From: Chamaecyparis obtusa | Taxonomy: Eukaryota > Streptophyta > Pinopsida > Cupressales > Cupressaceae | DNA: 64,000 bases | NCBI GenBank assembly: GCA_027943335.1 | Contig: BSBK01002059.1 | Location: forward strand, 744,001-808,000 | Direction: 5' to 3' | In this document: one piece after another, positions 43,975 through 55,194 of the stretch | Layout of the letters: each line of letters begins with the position of its first letter | Position numbering within the stretch: the first letter of the stretch is position 1 | Program-made: the position numbers and the translations under genes | Notes under the pieces: generated by a model | What the model was told of the DNA's origin: nothing | The model's input: only the letters and a program-made list of their open reading frames with translations | The model's database searches: none

Positions 43975-46900
43975 CATAGATCAGGTGCACTGCTGGAACT
44001 CATTCATCATCCAAGTCATCCAAGTCACCTGTGGAAGGCTCTCTTACCTTAGGCTTGGTCACGCTGTCCCATGTAGTGACTTGGTCTTTTGTTGGCCATG
44101 GGAATTGCTGGATGCTCTATAACTGCTTCTTTTTCCTTTCCCATCTTGCATCAGCAATTTGTTTTACATCTGTGATGAACTTGTTGATGTCTATTTCTAC
44201 TCTAATAGCCTCATCCAAAATTGTATTGAAGTGATCCATATGAACATCATTCTTATCCTTAAGAAAAGCCTCTTTCTTAGGTAATAAGAGGTCAAAATCT
44301 GACCTCCATGTATCCAAATCCTTGATTTCTCCCTCTTCTATCTTGACCTTGGGAATGAACTTGTTGAAATCAAGCCCAAGCATTGCCATCTCTGCCTCTA
44401 CCTGGTTTGCTTTGCCTTTGAAGAAAGATGACACAACACCAATCTTGGCAATCTCAGCTCCCACTTGTAGTACTATCTCTAGGATGTCATTTCTCAGACC
44501 CTATACTACTGCTAATCTCTCAAATAATGACTCCCTTGTGGACCAAGTTGTGTGATATGTACTCAAAATAGAAATAAAATTGTTTACTTCAGTTTGTGAA
44601 CCAGGCAATTTATTATATGTACTATATACTTCCTCTACCTTATCTTTCAAAACTTTTATTCTATGCTACAAAATTGTAAATAAGGACTGCATTATACCCT
44701 CAATTTTCTCCTTGTTTATTCTCTTTTCTATGGTAGCAGCTTCTTCTTCACTTATACCCTGTACTATTGGCACTACTGGCTACTCTGGTGGTGTAGGGGC
44801 AACTGTAGGCATGTTGAGAATTTGCAACTACAAGTCCTCTACACACTTTTCTAATTCTTTCTCTTTCATTATCAAAATCTCCCTGTCCTTGACCAATGAA
44901 CTATAATCATTAAACAGTGCTTGATTTCTCTTTGACAATTATTTGGTCTTATCTTCATTCAATCTGGAAAAGTGGGTCAATACCTATGAAATCTCAAGAT
45001 CTCTAGTGTTGTGGATTGACCAAATCATCTTGTCACCATCCATCCTCTCCTAGATGTTAAGTAGGGCGTGATTCTAATCTCTAGGATATAGGCTCCACAT
45101 AGCCAATGCCTTATTCTTAGGGTTGTATCGAAACCCTCTTATCAAGTCTCCCACCTGGGTTTCTGAAGTTAGATTTATATTCTCTTGTTTCTTGATTTGG
45201 TCAATAATGAAAGATAAAGCCAAATCCCACCCAGGTATAAGCAGTATGTTGTTGGCCTTTACTAATTGCCTGGCTTCTTTTAGGGTAGTTGTCTCTGACT
45301 GTGGATCATAGTATTTTAGGACTTGCAAGGCCTCATCTAGTATCTAGCCATCTTCTTTGATTTTTACAGTAGAGGCCACCTGCTTTTTCTTGCACCACAA
45401 AAGGAATTCCTTGAATTCATTTGACTTAATGATATTTGCATCCTTCAAGAAAGCATCCTACTCCAACATCCTCTCATCCTGTCCTAGAATTAGAGGTACC
45501 TCAACTACCTCTATCACTACTTTCTACTTTCTTCTTTCCCCTCTAATCCTCTGCCTAAGTTGATGATCATGGTCTCTATCACCTGGAAAAAGAGCTTTTA
45601 CTCTATCTCCCTTCTTTTCTTTGGTTTTGGCTCTTGAAGACTCTCCTACCTACAACTTTTGTTTCTTCTGTGGAGGCTCATTGGTGTCTTGAGAGCTAGG
45701 AAGCTCTGTCAAGTCCATTATCACATTCTCTTCTCCTTGTTCAGTAGTAAGGGATCCTTGTTCCATAGCAAGAGGGCTATAAATTAGATTTTGAATCACT
45801 ATCCTCATAATCAGATTCTGAATGCTTCTCCTTTTCTTGATTCTTGTCATCAATTTGGTCTTCAATAGAATTGAGCAATGTCTGGTAATTATCCATCATT
45901 ATTTCTAATATCTACAAATAAGGCACAGTGGGATAGAAGCCTCCAAAAGGAATCCCTTGTACTTTCAATTTCTTCTCATACCTCATCAATTCATTAAATT
46001 GATATGTTCTCTTCTGTACCACATCATCTTCAACAATGTTCCTAATCAAATCCTCTTCAAGATACTCCTCATGTCTTTTGTTGATAGGGATGGTAGGAGT
46101 ATAGTATTTTATTGCCATTACAATAAAACCCATTCAATTTAGAAATTATGAAATTGCATACACAAAAATATCTAGGGGTAAATATACCCTTTCTAAGGGA
46201 GGCCAGATGCTCCTTATTAGTCAATATCAACTGCCAAATGATTTCCAGGAAAGCCACCCTTGGCGGAACAAAAAATGGTAATATGTGAGGTGGCTAGGGG
46301 CATCCATACACTCTTATTATAGTGTGGTTCCTCTCATAATAAAAATCTCCCCAATTGTTCCCTTTAGGCCATTTGTCAACAAACTAGCAGGGTCTTAGTA
46401 GTTCAAGAGCCTTTACTGGCAATCTGCAAAGATCCAGTCCTAGTTCTAGCATGATGGGTCTCACCATCCAATTCTAGAAAGCATAGAAATCATAATTTGG
46501 GCAAGTAGGGCTCCAAGCTCCTATCCAAAATTGTACTGGATTAGGTTGACCCTTCCACATCATCTAAGGATTCAAGTATTCTAGATTCATGATACCATAA
46601 TTGTAGAACAAAATGAGGTGCATTAACATAGAGTAATGAAAAAACTTGGGGGAATCCTCCTTGTTTCTTATTGCCTTAAATCCCCTATTCATTTTATCAA
46701 TAACATACCCAATGTAATCATATCCTTTACTGGTATACATAGTTTTGGAGTCCAATACCATCATCAAAAGGTTAGAAGTGATCCTCTTTGGCCAACCATC
46801 TACTCCAAGCACTCTACACAGACCATATGTAATATACTTCACATAAAAGGCTAAATCCTTATAGAAGTAAGGGGTTGACTCAGGGATTGGCGGAATGTAA

Positions 46901-47426
46901 TTCCTGTTGCCTTTATTACAATGACTTTTAATCTCCCTAGAAACAAGGATAGATTCCCGAGTATATCTATTCGCCAGGGCTTCTAAATTAATTTTTGTGG
47001 CCATGGGGATATTGATACCAAAGGCCCTCATGAATGAGCTCCTATCCAAAGTAACTAGGGTTTAACCATTATGCTTTCTAATTGTTTTGGAGAGGGGATC
47101 ATAATGGCTAGCTAATGCAATTATTAAATCAACGTCTAGAAAAACATCTAGGACTATTAATTTGGCTAATCCTAAGGTCCAAGGGTTTGACACAGGGACT
47201 AGACTCTCAACATTCTTATAGAAATATCTAAACAGATGCATTCAAGAAATCTTAGGTGTCTTAGCATCTCTTAAATAGCTCAAATTATCAATGAAACTTT
47301 CATCACTAGCCTTTTTGTTCTGTGACAATCCTGGTAGAAGAGTGAGAAACTCATCTAAATAGCTTTCTTTAGCCTTTTCCTTAGAGCCTTTGCTGGTAGA
47401 AGCCCCGCTGGTCAATGGTTGACTCA
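43975..47426 (-). pseudogene. M1 uncharacterised ORF
   Basis: A protein of roughly 1,100 codons on the minus strand, starting at ATG 47426 (MSQPLTSGASTSKGSK). It is readable with stops in one frame to about 46100, then shifts frame around 46100-45900 and again near 45870. Blocks: a polar Ser/Lys N-terminus; DRSSFMRAFGINIPMATKINLEAL (47030); YVKYITYGLCRVLGVDGWPKRI (46780-46850); FFHYSMLMHLILFYN (46600-46650). Then come an acidic/basic linker (PPQKKQKL) and an alpha-helical C-terminus (VEAEMAMLGLDFNKFIPKVK; FNTILDEAIRVEIDINKFI). I recognise no catalytic motif. The layout (polar N-terminus, helical core, charged linker, helical tail) resembles the C1 long ORF. Confidence 0.6.
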
Positions 47427-47699
47427 TTCTGACTGCAACTAAATACTCTTCTGAAAATACTAAAACTATAAATTCTCTGACTGCAAAAAGCTCAAAAAAC
47501 TCTTCGTACTTCAACTTTAGCTCTCCGAAAAACTTGGCAATTTAGCAATGATTGACAGTCAGTTATTTATGCTAGAGAATTGAATACAACTTTCCCTTTC
47601 GAGATTTTGATTTCTGTAAATCCTATCATTTCCATCATTACTTGGCATGCCCTAGACTTTAATTCACTAGATGTAGAATAATACAATGATAGGTAATGA

Positions 47700-49300
47700 G
47701 ATTCAATTTTTGGCGATCTAGCGACTAACAAGCCAACCATAATCGCTGAAAGATTTGGCACTTTTTCATATTATTTAGAGATCTAGTGACCAAAGGGAAA
47801 TCTTTAATCAATATGTTTATGAAATAATTTCTAGCGACTTGGCGACTGTATAAAACTGTATTTTCCAATCTAAGATCTGGCAACTATAGTCTTTCATAAG
47901 TCTTATCTCCTCATTTTATTATTACAAGACTTAGTGACTACCTTTGATCTCTGAAACTCTTGATGATCTCTCTAACCATGGGTTTATTCAGCAATCTGGA
48001 GAATAGACCTGTCTCTAAATCTCATAATCATTTCTTAACCCTGAGTCAAATCTAGGACTTGAGTGACCAAAATAAGTCTCCAAATCTCTAAGTCTCCAAG
48101 TCTCTAAATATTTCTTCTAGTGACTTGGCGAAAAACCTTCTCGCAATCTCTAGATTTTGATCTTTTAACTGCTTGTATTAGGAGATCTCATGACCAATGG
48201 TGAATCTCCAGATCTCTGAACCTTTCATGCTAATTGCTAGACTTTGTGAGATTGGGCGACTATGGTATAAACCTTTGATTTGTTCATTCGATGATTGAGT
48301 GACTATAGTTTATTTCATATCCACTGAGAAACTATTAATCTTTTATTTCTCGGTTAGCACTTAACCGTTAGTCATCCTTAGATTGTGTGACCAAGGTTAT
48401 CTCTTTGTCGCCAGATAATTTTCTTAACTTGAGTTTAATTCAGAGACTACGTGACAATGCATTTCTCATAGTTGTGGCAAGATTTTTTAACTCATGGTAT
48501 GATTTGGAGATAACGTGACCACCGCCCGATTTCAAACATATCAACGGCTCAAATTTGTTCACTACAAACCCTTTTCTTAAGCCAAACTCTTTTGGCAATC
48601 TCATGATTGAAGACATCTCCCAGTCGTTAGATATTTCTCTTTACCTTGGGTTTATTCAGAGACTATTTGAAACCCTTTGTTTGCCAAGTTGCCAGATATT
48701 TTGCTTAACCATAATCAAAATGTGAAATATAATGCTGGCCATTGATTCTTCTCTCATCCTTCAGTTATTGTTGAGTTGCTGGATCTTTTACGACCTAACC
48801 GCTTCATTATGAGATTAAGAGACAACCATGTTGCTAGATCGCCAAGTGTTTAGAGTGTAACCGCTAGGAATCAGAGAACATGTGACTATCACACTCGCTA
48901 GGTCATTCGATCATATACTTAACTGCTAGAGAATTAAGAGATTACAAGACTTAAGAGAAACTTAATTGTCAACCTTTATTTAGAGATTTGGAAACCAATC
49001 AGTGAGTCTTGTGATCACCAAAACTTTTATAACCTCATCATTCCATAAAGAGATTACCCGACTACATGTTTTCCACATCTAGAGATTTGGAGACTATAGT
49101 TTATCTGTGAAATATTCATCAGTGGTTGTTGCTAGATCTCGCAAAGATCATTGGGAGACTTGGCGACAAAGAACATCGATGAGTCTCATGATAAAAGGGA
49201 ATATTCTCTAGGCTTGTAGAGATTGTGTGACAAAGCATTTTCTGAATCACCGAACTAAAAGGAATATGCCAAATGTGTTCTAAGATCAGGCGACTAAGTG
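47700..49300. repeat. degenerate ~63-bp tandem repeat in M1
   Basis: About 25 units with a core like GAGAT(T/C)T.G.GACTA(T)GG, for example at 47715, 47778, 47831, 48056, 48182, 48248, 48381, 48443, 48507, 48811, 48871, 49050, 49219 and 49283. Many units also carry CTTAACC.TGGGTTTATTCA just before the core and ATCTCTAG-type blocks after it. Most spacings fall between 53 and 69. Units are strongly diverged, so the array is old. 47427-47699 also shows no supported ORF. Confidence 0.7.
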
Positions 49301-49560
49301 GTTATCTAAAGTTCAAGTTCTTGAAGGATTACTTAAGTCATCTAAAAAAGTAACGGCAAATTAGAACTTGGTCAAGCTTTTGTAGGGTTTTCTAGATTTT
49401 ACAAGGAAATTGACCTAGCACCTGGGGTTTTCAACATTAAGGATACAAATTTGGCATTTGGACACAAAACTTGTAGGATAAAAGATAAAAAGACTTGGAA
49501 AGCTACCGAGGAAACAAGGGAATAAAGCAATCTTGGAAAAATTTGAAAATATGACCAACA

Positions 49561-51670
49561 AGACCTATGCTAAAAGAAACGCTAAGGTTATAGTTGAAGC
49601 ACCAAAGAAAAGGCAAAGATTGATAAGAGGCAAAGAAGATCTTAAGGATGAAGAAAATGAAGATGATATCAATCAATTCAAAGTGGTCAGCAACAAGGTA
49701 AGGTCAATTGATGAGATCATTAAAGATATAATTGAAAATGGTGACCTTTCTGATCTGGAACTTAGCAAATTTGACAAGATGTCAAATGAAGATCAAACAA
49801 AGATTAAGGAGGAGGTCATCCAAATGATGATAAAATTTAAAAGAGTTCCATTAGAATTTGAACTTTCACTACCAAAGGAGTTGGATGATAGAATAAATCA
49901 GAAATGGGCTTATGCACTAGACACCGAGAAGAAAATGAGAGAAAGATCTCTAGTCCAGGCAGCTCCACATCTAAGCCTAGCAAAACTTGATGAACACATG
50001 GAAAACTATCAAGCAAGATTCACTGTGAAAAACTTAGCTATGTTAATACTTGATGAAAATACAATAGATGTAGATGAAATTGGTAATTTCTTATGGAATT
50101 CAATTCTTAAAGCCATAGAACAAGCTGAGAAGAATGCATTCATCAATTTGTCTAAGAAGAGACAACAATCCAAAGGAAAAGGTATCTATATTGATGATAC
50201 TATAGTTGAGAAGAAAAAGGACACTGGTATATCTGCTACTGAGGTAATTAATATTATTTAGCAAAATGAAGATATAAATGTTTCACAGGATGCATCGGAT
50301 CCCATAGAGATCCACCTGAAGAAGAAAACCAATGATGATGTACTCATTAAGGACATCACAAATGGTGATCCTAATGATAAGGATGATTATGAGGATGTGA
50401 ATATTGCACCTACAAATACTCAAGATGAAGCACAAGTCACTGAATGTGCATTTACATCACTACCGAGTGAGCTTCCTATTCTTGCTAAAGTTATAGAAAT
50501 TCTTTCACAAGAGCAACCTGATGGATTAGACCTCGAGAAACCTAAAGACACAATAGGAGAACAAGTGACTGAGACACCTATAGAGACAAATAAGCCTGAA
50601 GGAAAAGAGGCAATTGATATAGAAACAAAGGCACAAGTTGAGCCTAAGGCAACCAAGGTGACCCCACCTAACACTGCATCTGAGGCTCCCACTCATTCAA
50701 CCAATACACAGATTATTAAAGAACAAAAGAAGGAAGATAGTGTGTCAACCAGGAAAGATACTCTGAAGGTAGAAGACAAAGCTCTTGTCACCATTGTCAA
50801 TAAGTCACCACTACTACCAGAGAAGAAGAAGAAGAAGAAAGGTAAAGGGCTGGTTACTTTAGATGAAGTCATTGTGATATCTGAGTGTGACCCGAGGACC
50901 CTTAGCCTTGAAGAATTGAGAAAATATGGGGAGTTATGCACTAGGAAAGCAGGACAAGAAAACTTGAAACAAGAGAGTAAGAGCAAGGAGATATTGGAAA
51001 ATGTAAGAGATATCTTATGATAGGTAGTACCCGAGGTACATATAGATGAAGACACACCAATCATGGACCAAATTGCCACTCTTACTAAAGGAATCAATGC
51101 CCCAAATGTGGATACTGACAAGTGAATAGAAGAATGGGCAGAGTCACAGATTCAAGACAAACTTGCAGAAAGAATCAGCCAAGAAGTGACAATAAGGTAA
51201 TAACTGAGATCAAATCAATAACTCAGTTAATTTATCAATTCTTACTAAAGCTATGCACTGTGGAAACCTTCACTGATGAGATCAGTGAAAAGATAAAAGG
51301 ACTGGAAAATGAAATCAAAACTAGTGCAAATGCGGCTACAACCAAGCCACATGCTTTCTCAATGCATATACTCAGAGCTCAAGAACTCAGGTGGTTGATA
51401 GCAGATCTTAAGAAACAAGAAGAGTAGATCATTGATCAGGTTACTGAGTTACAGATAGAACTCCTTCCATACTAGAAATTTTTTGAGAAGCACATTGTTA
51501 AGGAAGAGCAACTTGTTGCAACACTAGAAATTTCGGTGTTGGATAACATCTTTGACATGCATGCACAAGTCGATCTTGAGCACATTGCTCTCACAAACTT
51601 GAAAGAGGAATGGGAAAACCTCTTGGAGTCATTGAAGAAAGCCCATCAACACATTTTTGACAAGCTATAA
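49561..51670 (+). pseudogene. C1 long ORF, C-terminal part
   Basis: Resumes in the same phase as 40842-42365. Basic start (KKRQRLIRGKED), then helical, highly charged segments (KVRSIDEIIKDIIENGDLSDLELSKFDKM; FELSLPKELDDRINQKWAYAL). A stop lies at 50259. A long Thr/Pro/Glu/Lys-rich linker follows at 50397-50870, including a run of Lys near 50822. After a frame change near 51020-51150 comes a C-terminal helical, coiled-coil-like tail (EISEKIKGLENEIKT; ILRAQELRWLIADLKKQ) ending at 51668-51670. No enzyme motif seen. The length and preservation of two thirds of the frame show it was a real protein. Confidence 0.65.
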
Positions 51671-51890
51671 TTATAAAAATTTTGTTTTTGGCATTCATAT
51701 CAAAAAGGGGGAAATCAATGTATATGCCAAATGTGTACATAAATGCTAAGTATACTACACATTATCGGGAGCATGCAGTGATGGGGAGTTATATAGAATA
51801 TATAGAAAATTTTGATAAGTATATTTGTATATGGTAGAGATATAAATTTTGAGACATTAGGTCTATATACATTCAATTTTTGATACTAAT
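51671..51890 (+). other. C1 3' untranslated tail
   Basis: Short non-coding tail. It includes an upstream purine block AAAAAGGGGGAAA near 51700, a second polypurine-like run ahead of the one at the LTR, as in copia A. Confidence 0.65.
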
Positions 51891-51905
51891 GCCAAAGGGG
51901 GAGAT
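51891..51905 (+). promoter_or_regulatory. polypurine tract of C1
   Basis: GCCAAAGGGGGAGAT immediately before the LTR start TGTTATC. It is close to the copia A tract (GCCAAAGGGAGAGAT), supporting a copia affinity for C1. Confidence 0.85.
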
Positions 51906-53132
51906 TGTTATCTCCATTGAGCATTAAAAGTTTGTCATTAGTATCAAAGGTTACTAAAGATATTGGTCAGTTACCTATATTAAGTCAGTCAGTACCTATA
52001 AGAAAAAAAGACTAGATGGTTAAGTATATATACCGAGCATCAGATAGTTTACTAAGCATCATTAGACACTGATACCGAGTGATAGTAAACACTGAGCATT
52101 AGAATAAACACTGAGTAGTTTATATAGTGTTTACCGAGGATCATAAGAAAATGGCATAGTAATCAGGAATGGCACATTCTTTTAAGAAAATGGTTACAAT
52201 AAATCAGAAAATGTTTTACCAAGATCAAGGATCATTTATTGTTGAGATATTCATTAAATGCAATGAAGATCTTATGTAATAGTTTGATCTAGGTTATTTT
52301 TGTACACCGTAGATCTTAGGGTTATGTCTAAGATTTGTATCCTAATTTTTGTTAAGCAACATAAATCAATATGCTATATAATTGTATGTTTACATAATTT
52401 TTGGTGTGAACTGATGTATGAACATAGACGCACTTGAAGCACTTGCCTAACTTCAAGATTATCAGTTGACAGAGAAAAATAGTATACAAAGGAAATCAGA
52501 TTAAGCAGAATTAGAGAAGGCTAACTGAGCAGTTCAAAGTAGAGATTCATCACAGTAAAGGTGATATTTTATCAGTACTTTATTGATCTATATCAAACAA
52601 TCAAGTTGTCATCAACAGATAATTACCTATTGCTTTCTAACAATTATAATATAGTTTTGGTTAAATCTCTTAACAGAGTAGACTTGACAATCTTTTGTAA
52701 ATCTCTTAACTGAGTGCACACTCAAGTAGTGTTGCTAAAATCCTATCACTAGGTAGATCTAGTTGATCTAATATGTTACTCCTAACAGGGTAAGATCACT
52801 AGAAGTGATCAAAACTTGTAGCCCTAACAAGAAAACCTTTTCTATCTGTAGTAGTGAAGAATTTGTGGGTGTCATCCCCACTGTAGTTTTTACCTTCAGA
52901 CAAGGGTTTCTGCATTACCAAAATACTTGTGTTATAGGATTGTTATATTGTTGATTTCATGTTGTTTACTTTCACAAGTTTAATGAATGAATGATACATG
53001 CATTAGATACAAGGTATTTTGCAAGGTTACTATTGTTTACTATTATAGATCTGAAAGGTTTATGAGTAAAATTTTTTGTGGGCACTGATTCACCCCTCCC
53101 CTCTCAGTACCCTATCTCTGCTAATTCCAACA
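51906..53132 (+). repeat. 3' LTR of C1
   Basis: A 1227 bp LTR, TGTTATCTCC...AATTCCAACA, with intact TG/CA ends and TATATAA at 52375-52381. It aligns with 36155-37382 and differs mainly by transitions. The ACCGAGCATCAGATAG and ACTGAGCAT motifs repeat four times between 52033 and 52140. TAAAT (53133-53137) is the right target duplication. Confidence 0.92.
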
Positions 53133-53370
53133 TAAATCAATTTTTTATAGATTAGGAGTGTAGAAGAGGATTTTAAGTGGTTCATGAAGGGAAAATAAAA
53201 TATGACTAGGAGGCATAGGCAAAGACAAAGAGGTAGAGGTGGAATATTTCAAAGAGGAAGATGTATATCTTTTGCAAATTAGAGAAAAAGTGAATTGGAA
53301 GTTAAGGATAATGATTGGTATAGGAGTGTATCGTCAGAAAATGGAAGCACTTCCATTTAGGACAGGTTTA
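53133..53370 (+). pseudogene. gypsy gag scrap interrupted by C1 (right part)
   Basis: Continues the gag block at 36131-36154: NFL, stop, IRSVEEDFKWFMKGK, then an Arg/Gly/Gln-rich nucleocapsid-like stretch (TRRHRQRQRGRGGIFQRG) and a polar tail. It matches the RSVEEAYQYALK block of gag remnant 1 near 6865-6905. Several stops. Confidence 0.72.
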
Positions 53371-53499
53371 GCCCTCTGAGTGGGTGGTCTAGGATCATGT
53401 CAAGTGCCTTTAATGGGCCTTTTATTGGATCTATCTTTTTCCCCTATTCTACTTCTCTCTCCACTTGTTTCCAGCCTCTTTCTAGTATGCCATCCTGAG

Positions 53500-53635
53500 A
53501 AATTGAGATCTTTGACTTCAAGGTCAAGAATGACCTTTTGGGTCAAGGTCAACCTTGAATTTGACCTAGGTCAAGGACAAACTTGAATTTGACATAGGTC
53601 AAAGTTGACCTCGACCTTGACCTTAGGTCCAAATA
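53500..53635 (+). repeat. cluster of TTGACC / GGTCAA repeats
   Basis: About a dozen copies of TTGAC(C/T) or its reverse complement GGTCAA in 135 bases. Two longer direct copies, about 31 bases apart, read AACCTTGAATTTGACCTAGG and AAACTTGAATTTGACATAGG. TTGAC(C/T) is the core W-box bound by plant WRKY factors. The cluster lies about 200-320 bases before the TATA box at 53826. Confidence 0.7.
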
Positions 53636-53825
53636 TTAGATTCTAGAGGTTTCGGGATGTTGAGCTTCAGAAAGTTTTATTTCCTGCTTTTGGGTCGGCT
53701 GTTTCAAATTTTAGAATGGTAAACTCTTAAATATATTTAATCTAGGTCCATTTCTAGGGGTTAAGGCTTAATTAGAATTTAATTCTCCTATGTCAGCCTC
53801 TCTAGAATGTTTTTCCCTAGACTAG

Positions 53826-53834
53826 TATAAAAGG
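53826..53834 (+). promoter_or_regulatory. TATA box of G4 LTR
   Basis: TATAAAAGG in ACTAGTATAAAAGGAAGCC, followed 30 bases on by TCATTTTCACATCC, a good plant start-site context. One of the best core promoters in the window. Confidence 0.72.
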
Positions 53835-54497
53835 AAGCCTTCCTCCCTCATTTTCACATCCACTTTTCATAGAGTACTCTTTATGAAAAAATCCATGATC
53901 AAGCATCTTTTGTAATCCATTTTTCATGATCAAGAAATCTTCAAGTAAGAAAGAAGAAGAAGGAAAGCATTCAAGAATTCATTCATCCTCAAGCATCCAA
54001 GAATTCATGTATTCAAAATCCAATTCATCAAGGAGATCAATTGATAGCCATTGAAGGATTCAATCTCTTTGGAGCCCTCTTGTTGAAGATTCCTCCATCC
54101 ACATTCATCCAAGCTTCTTCGTATTCCAAGATCAATTCAAGATTGGTGTTGAAGATCTAAGAAAATTTATTTGAGACATCTTATATTCAATTCTACTTTC
54201 ATTTGGAGCATCTATACTTGTGGATTCAAGGATTTGAATCCTCCACAAGGATTTCAACATAAGCAAGGTGAATAGTTCCATTTACATTGTTTATATATTG
54301 AAATTTAAATTACATTTCAAGGTTGATTCCAAAATAGGGTTTGACCAAGGCAAAACCCTCATCCAACAAATGAAACCCTTTTTCTTGCAGTTCCAGGTGT
54401 GGGACAATGAATATTAGTGCAGATCTGAGTACCCTTTTCGGCAAACTTCTGAGATTCGCGAATATAATTTTTGTCAGAATAGTGCAAGTCAAGGATG

Positions 54498-54538
54498 ACC
54501 TTGTGGGGTAATATTTTACCCCAAGGTAAGATCTTACC
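54498..54538 (+). repeat. paired perfect palindromes in G4 leader
   Basis: 54498-54527 has arms ACCTT/AAGGT and GGGGTAA/TTACCCC around TATT, with a 2-nt bulge. 54525-54538 is the perfect 14-bp palindrome GGTAAGATCTTACC. The block is bracketed by two copies of GTCAAGGATGACCT (54488 and 54549). Confidence 0.8.
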
Positions 54539-54971
54539 CCTTTTTTGGGTCAAGGATGACCTCACTTAGAAAAGAAAAAGGTTTCTAGGTTTTCTCTATT
54601 TTTGCATTTCCAGTCTAGATCTGGTTGCAGAATTCCCTAAAACTGTACACAGACATCAGAAAACATCATTTTCCAGATCTGTCATACTTGAGGTTAGTAT
54701 TTTTTTTCAATAAAGATCTCAATACACACTTTCCATAATAGAATACAATGTTATCCTCTTTCTTCATATTCTCCATCAATTGATTCATCTATTTATTGAC
54801 CATCCTCTTGTGGTTAATCAATTTGGATCTCCCTTTGGGAATTTGAGGTTAAGAAGTATATCTTATATTCCCATCATCATCATATTATTACACATCGCAT
54901 AATTTCATTTTTAGGATAGCACTATTTGATCACCTACATTTTGGGTGACCATGTTTTATTATATTATATTT

Positions 54972-54984
54972 TGGTGAACCCACG
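54972..54984 (+). other. possible G4 primer binding site
   Basis: TGGTGAACCCACG at the expected place after the LTR-like region. It begins TGG as required to pair with a tRNA CCA end, but I cannot name the tRNA with confidence. Confidence 0.45.
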
Positions 54985-55194
54985 ATAGACAAATCTTTCT
55001 TTTATGGTGTTAAATATTGCATGTATTAGGTTTCTTTTATGTGTTTTCATCTCATATAAAATAAAAATACAAAAACATTCATTTTTTCTTTCTTTGTGTT
55101 TTCTTAGTTTAGTTCATTTTCATTGCATTGGTATATGAGCTTTACTACCTCTAGCCCTACCTATAATATTCCGGTTAGATGAAGTCGTATACTT

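Larger units (their letters stand above)
42366..49560 (-). mobile_element. M1: unclassified insertion inside the C1 long ORF
   Basis: Begins TGTTAG, ends CCAACA, and is flanked by GGACC (42361-42365) and AGACC (49561-49565), a 5-bp duplication with one mismatch. Excising it joins the C1 frame in phase (…LTRT then YAKRN…). Coding is on the minus strand (43975-47426). I do not find a matching pair of LTRs at its ends, nor RT or integrase. It may be an LTR element with one LTR replaced, or a different kind of insertion. The ends are therefore moderately, not firmly, supported. Confidence 0.6.
36155..53132 (+). mobile_element. C1: 17 kb pol-less LTR element with cargo-like ORF
   Basis: Paired LTRs (36155-37382 and 51906-53132, ending CCAATA and CCAACA), an initiator-Met primer site at 37385, a polypurine tract at 51891, and flanking pentamers GAAAT and TAAAT. 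The host gag reads across the two flanks (DEI then NFL, stop, IRSVEE). Inside: a zinc-knuckle gag-like ORF, about 2 kb without coding, a TATA box, and a long uncharacterised ORF split by M1. No integrase, RT or RNase H motif is present in any frame, so the element depended on a partner. LTR style and Met primer site resemble Ty1/copia more than gypsy. Confidence 0.87.
53371..54968 (+). repeat. probable 5' LTR of gypsy element G4
   Basis: By content this is a U3-R-U5: a TATAAAAGG box at 53826, about 1.1 kb of apparent transcribed leader, and a primer-site-like TGGTGAACCCACG at 54972 preceded by TTATATTATATTT. Near its end ATTTTGGGTGACCA recalls the LTR head of G3 in reverse. The 5' border was not found, and the partner LTR is outside the window or destroyed. 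ORFs at 53380-53586 and the minus-strand ones near 54310-54565 are not supported. 54900-54968 is AT-rich. Confidence 0.5.

Noticed and set aside
44031..45563. Plus-strand ORFs of 60-110 codons
   Set aside because: They lie antisense to the longer M1 ORF and have no features of their own.
47700..49300. CRISPR-like array
   Set aside because: Units are strongly diverged, spacers are not unique fixed-length sequences, and the context is a plant transposon.
53380..53586. 68-codon ORF after the gag scrap
   Set aside because: Runs through the TTGACC repeat cluster; composition follows the repeat and no homologue is seen in the window.
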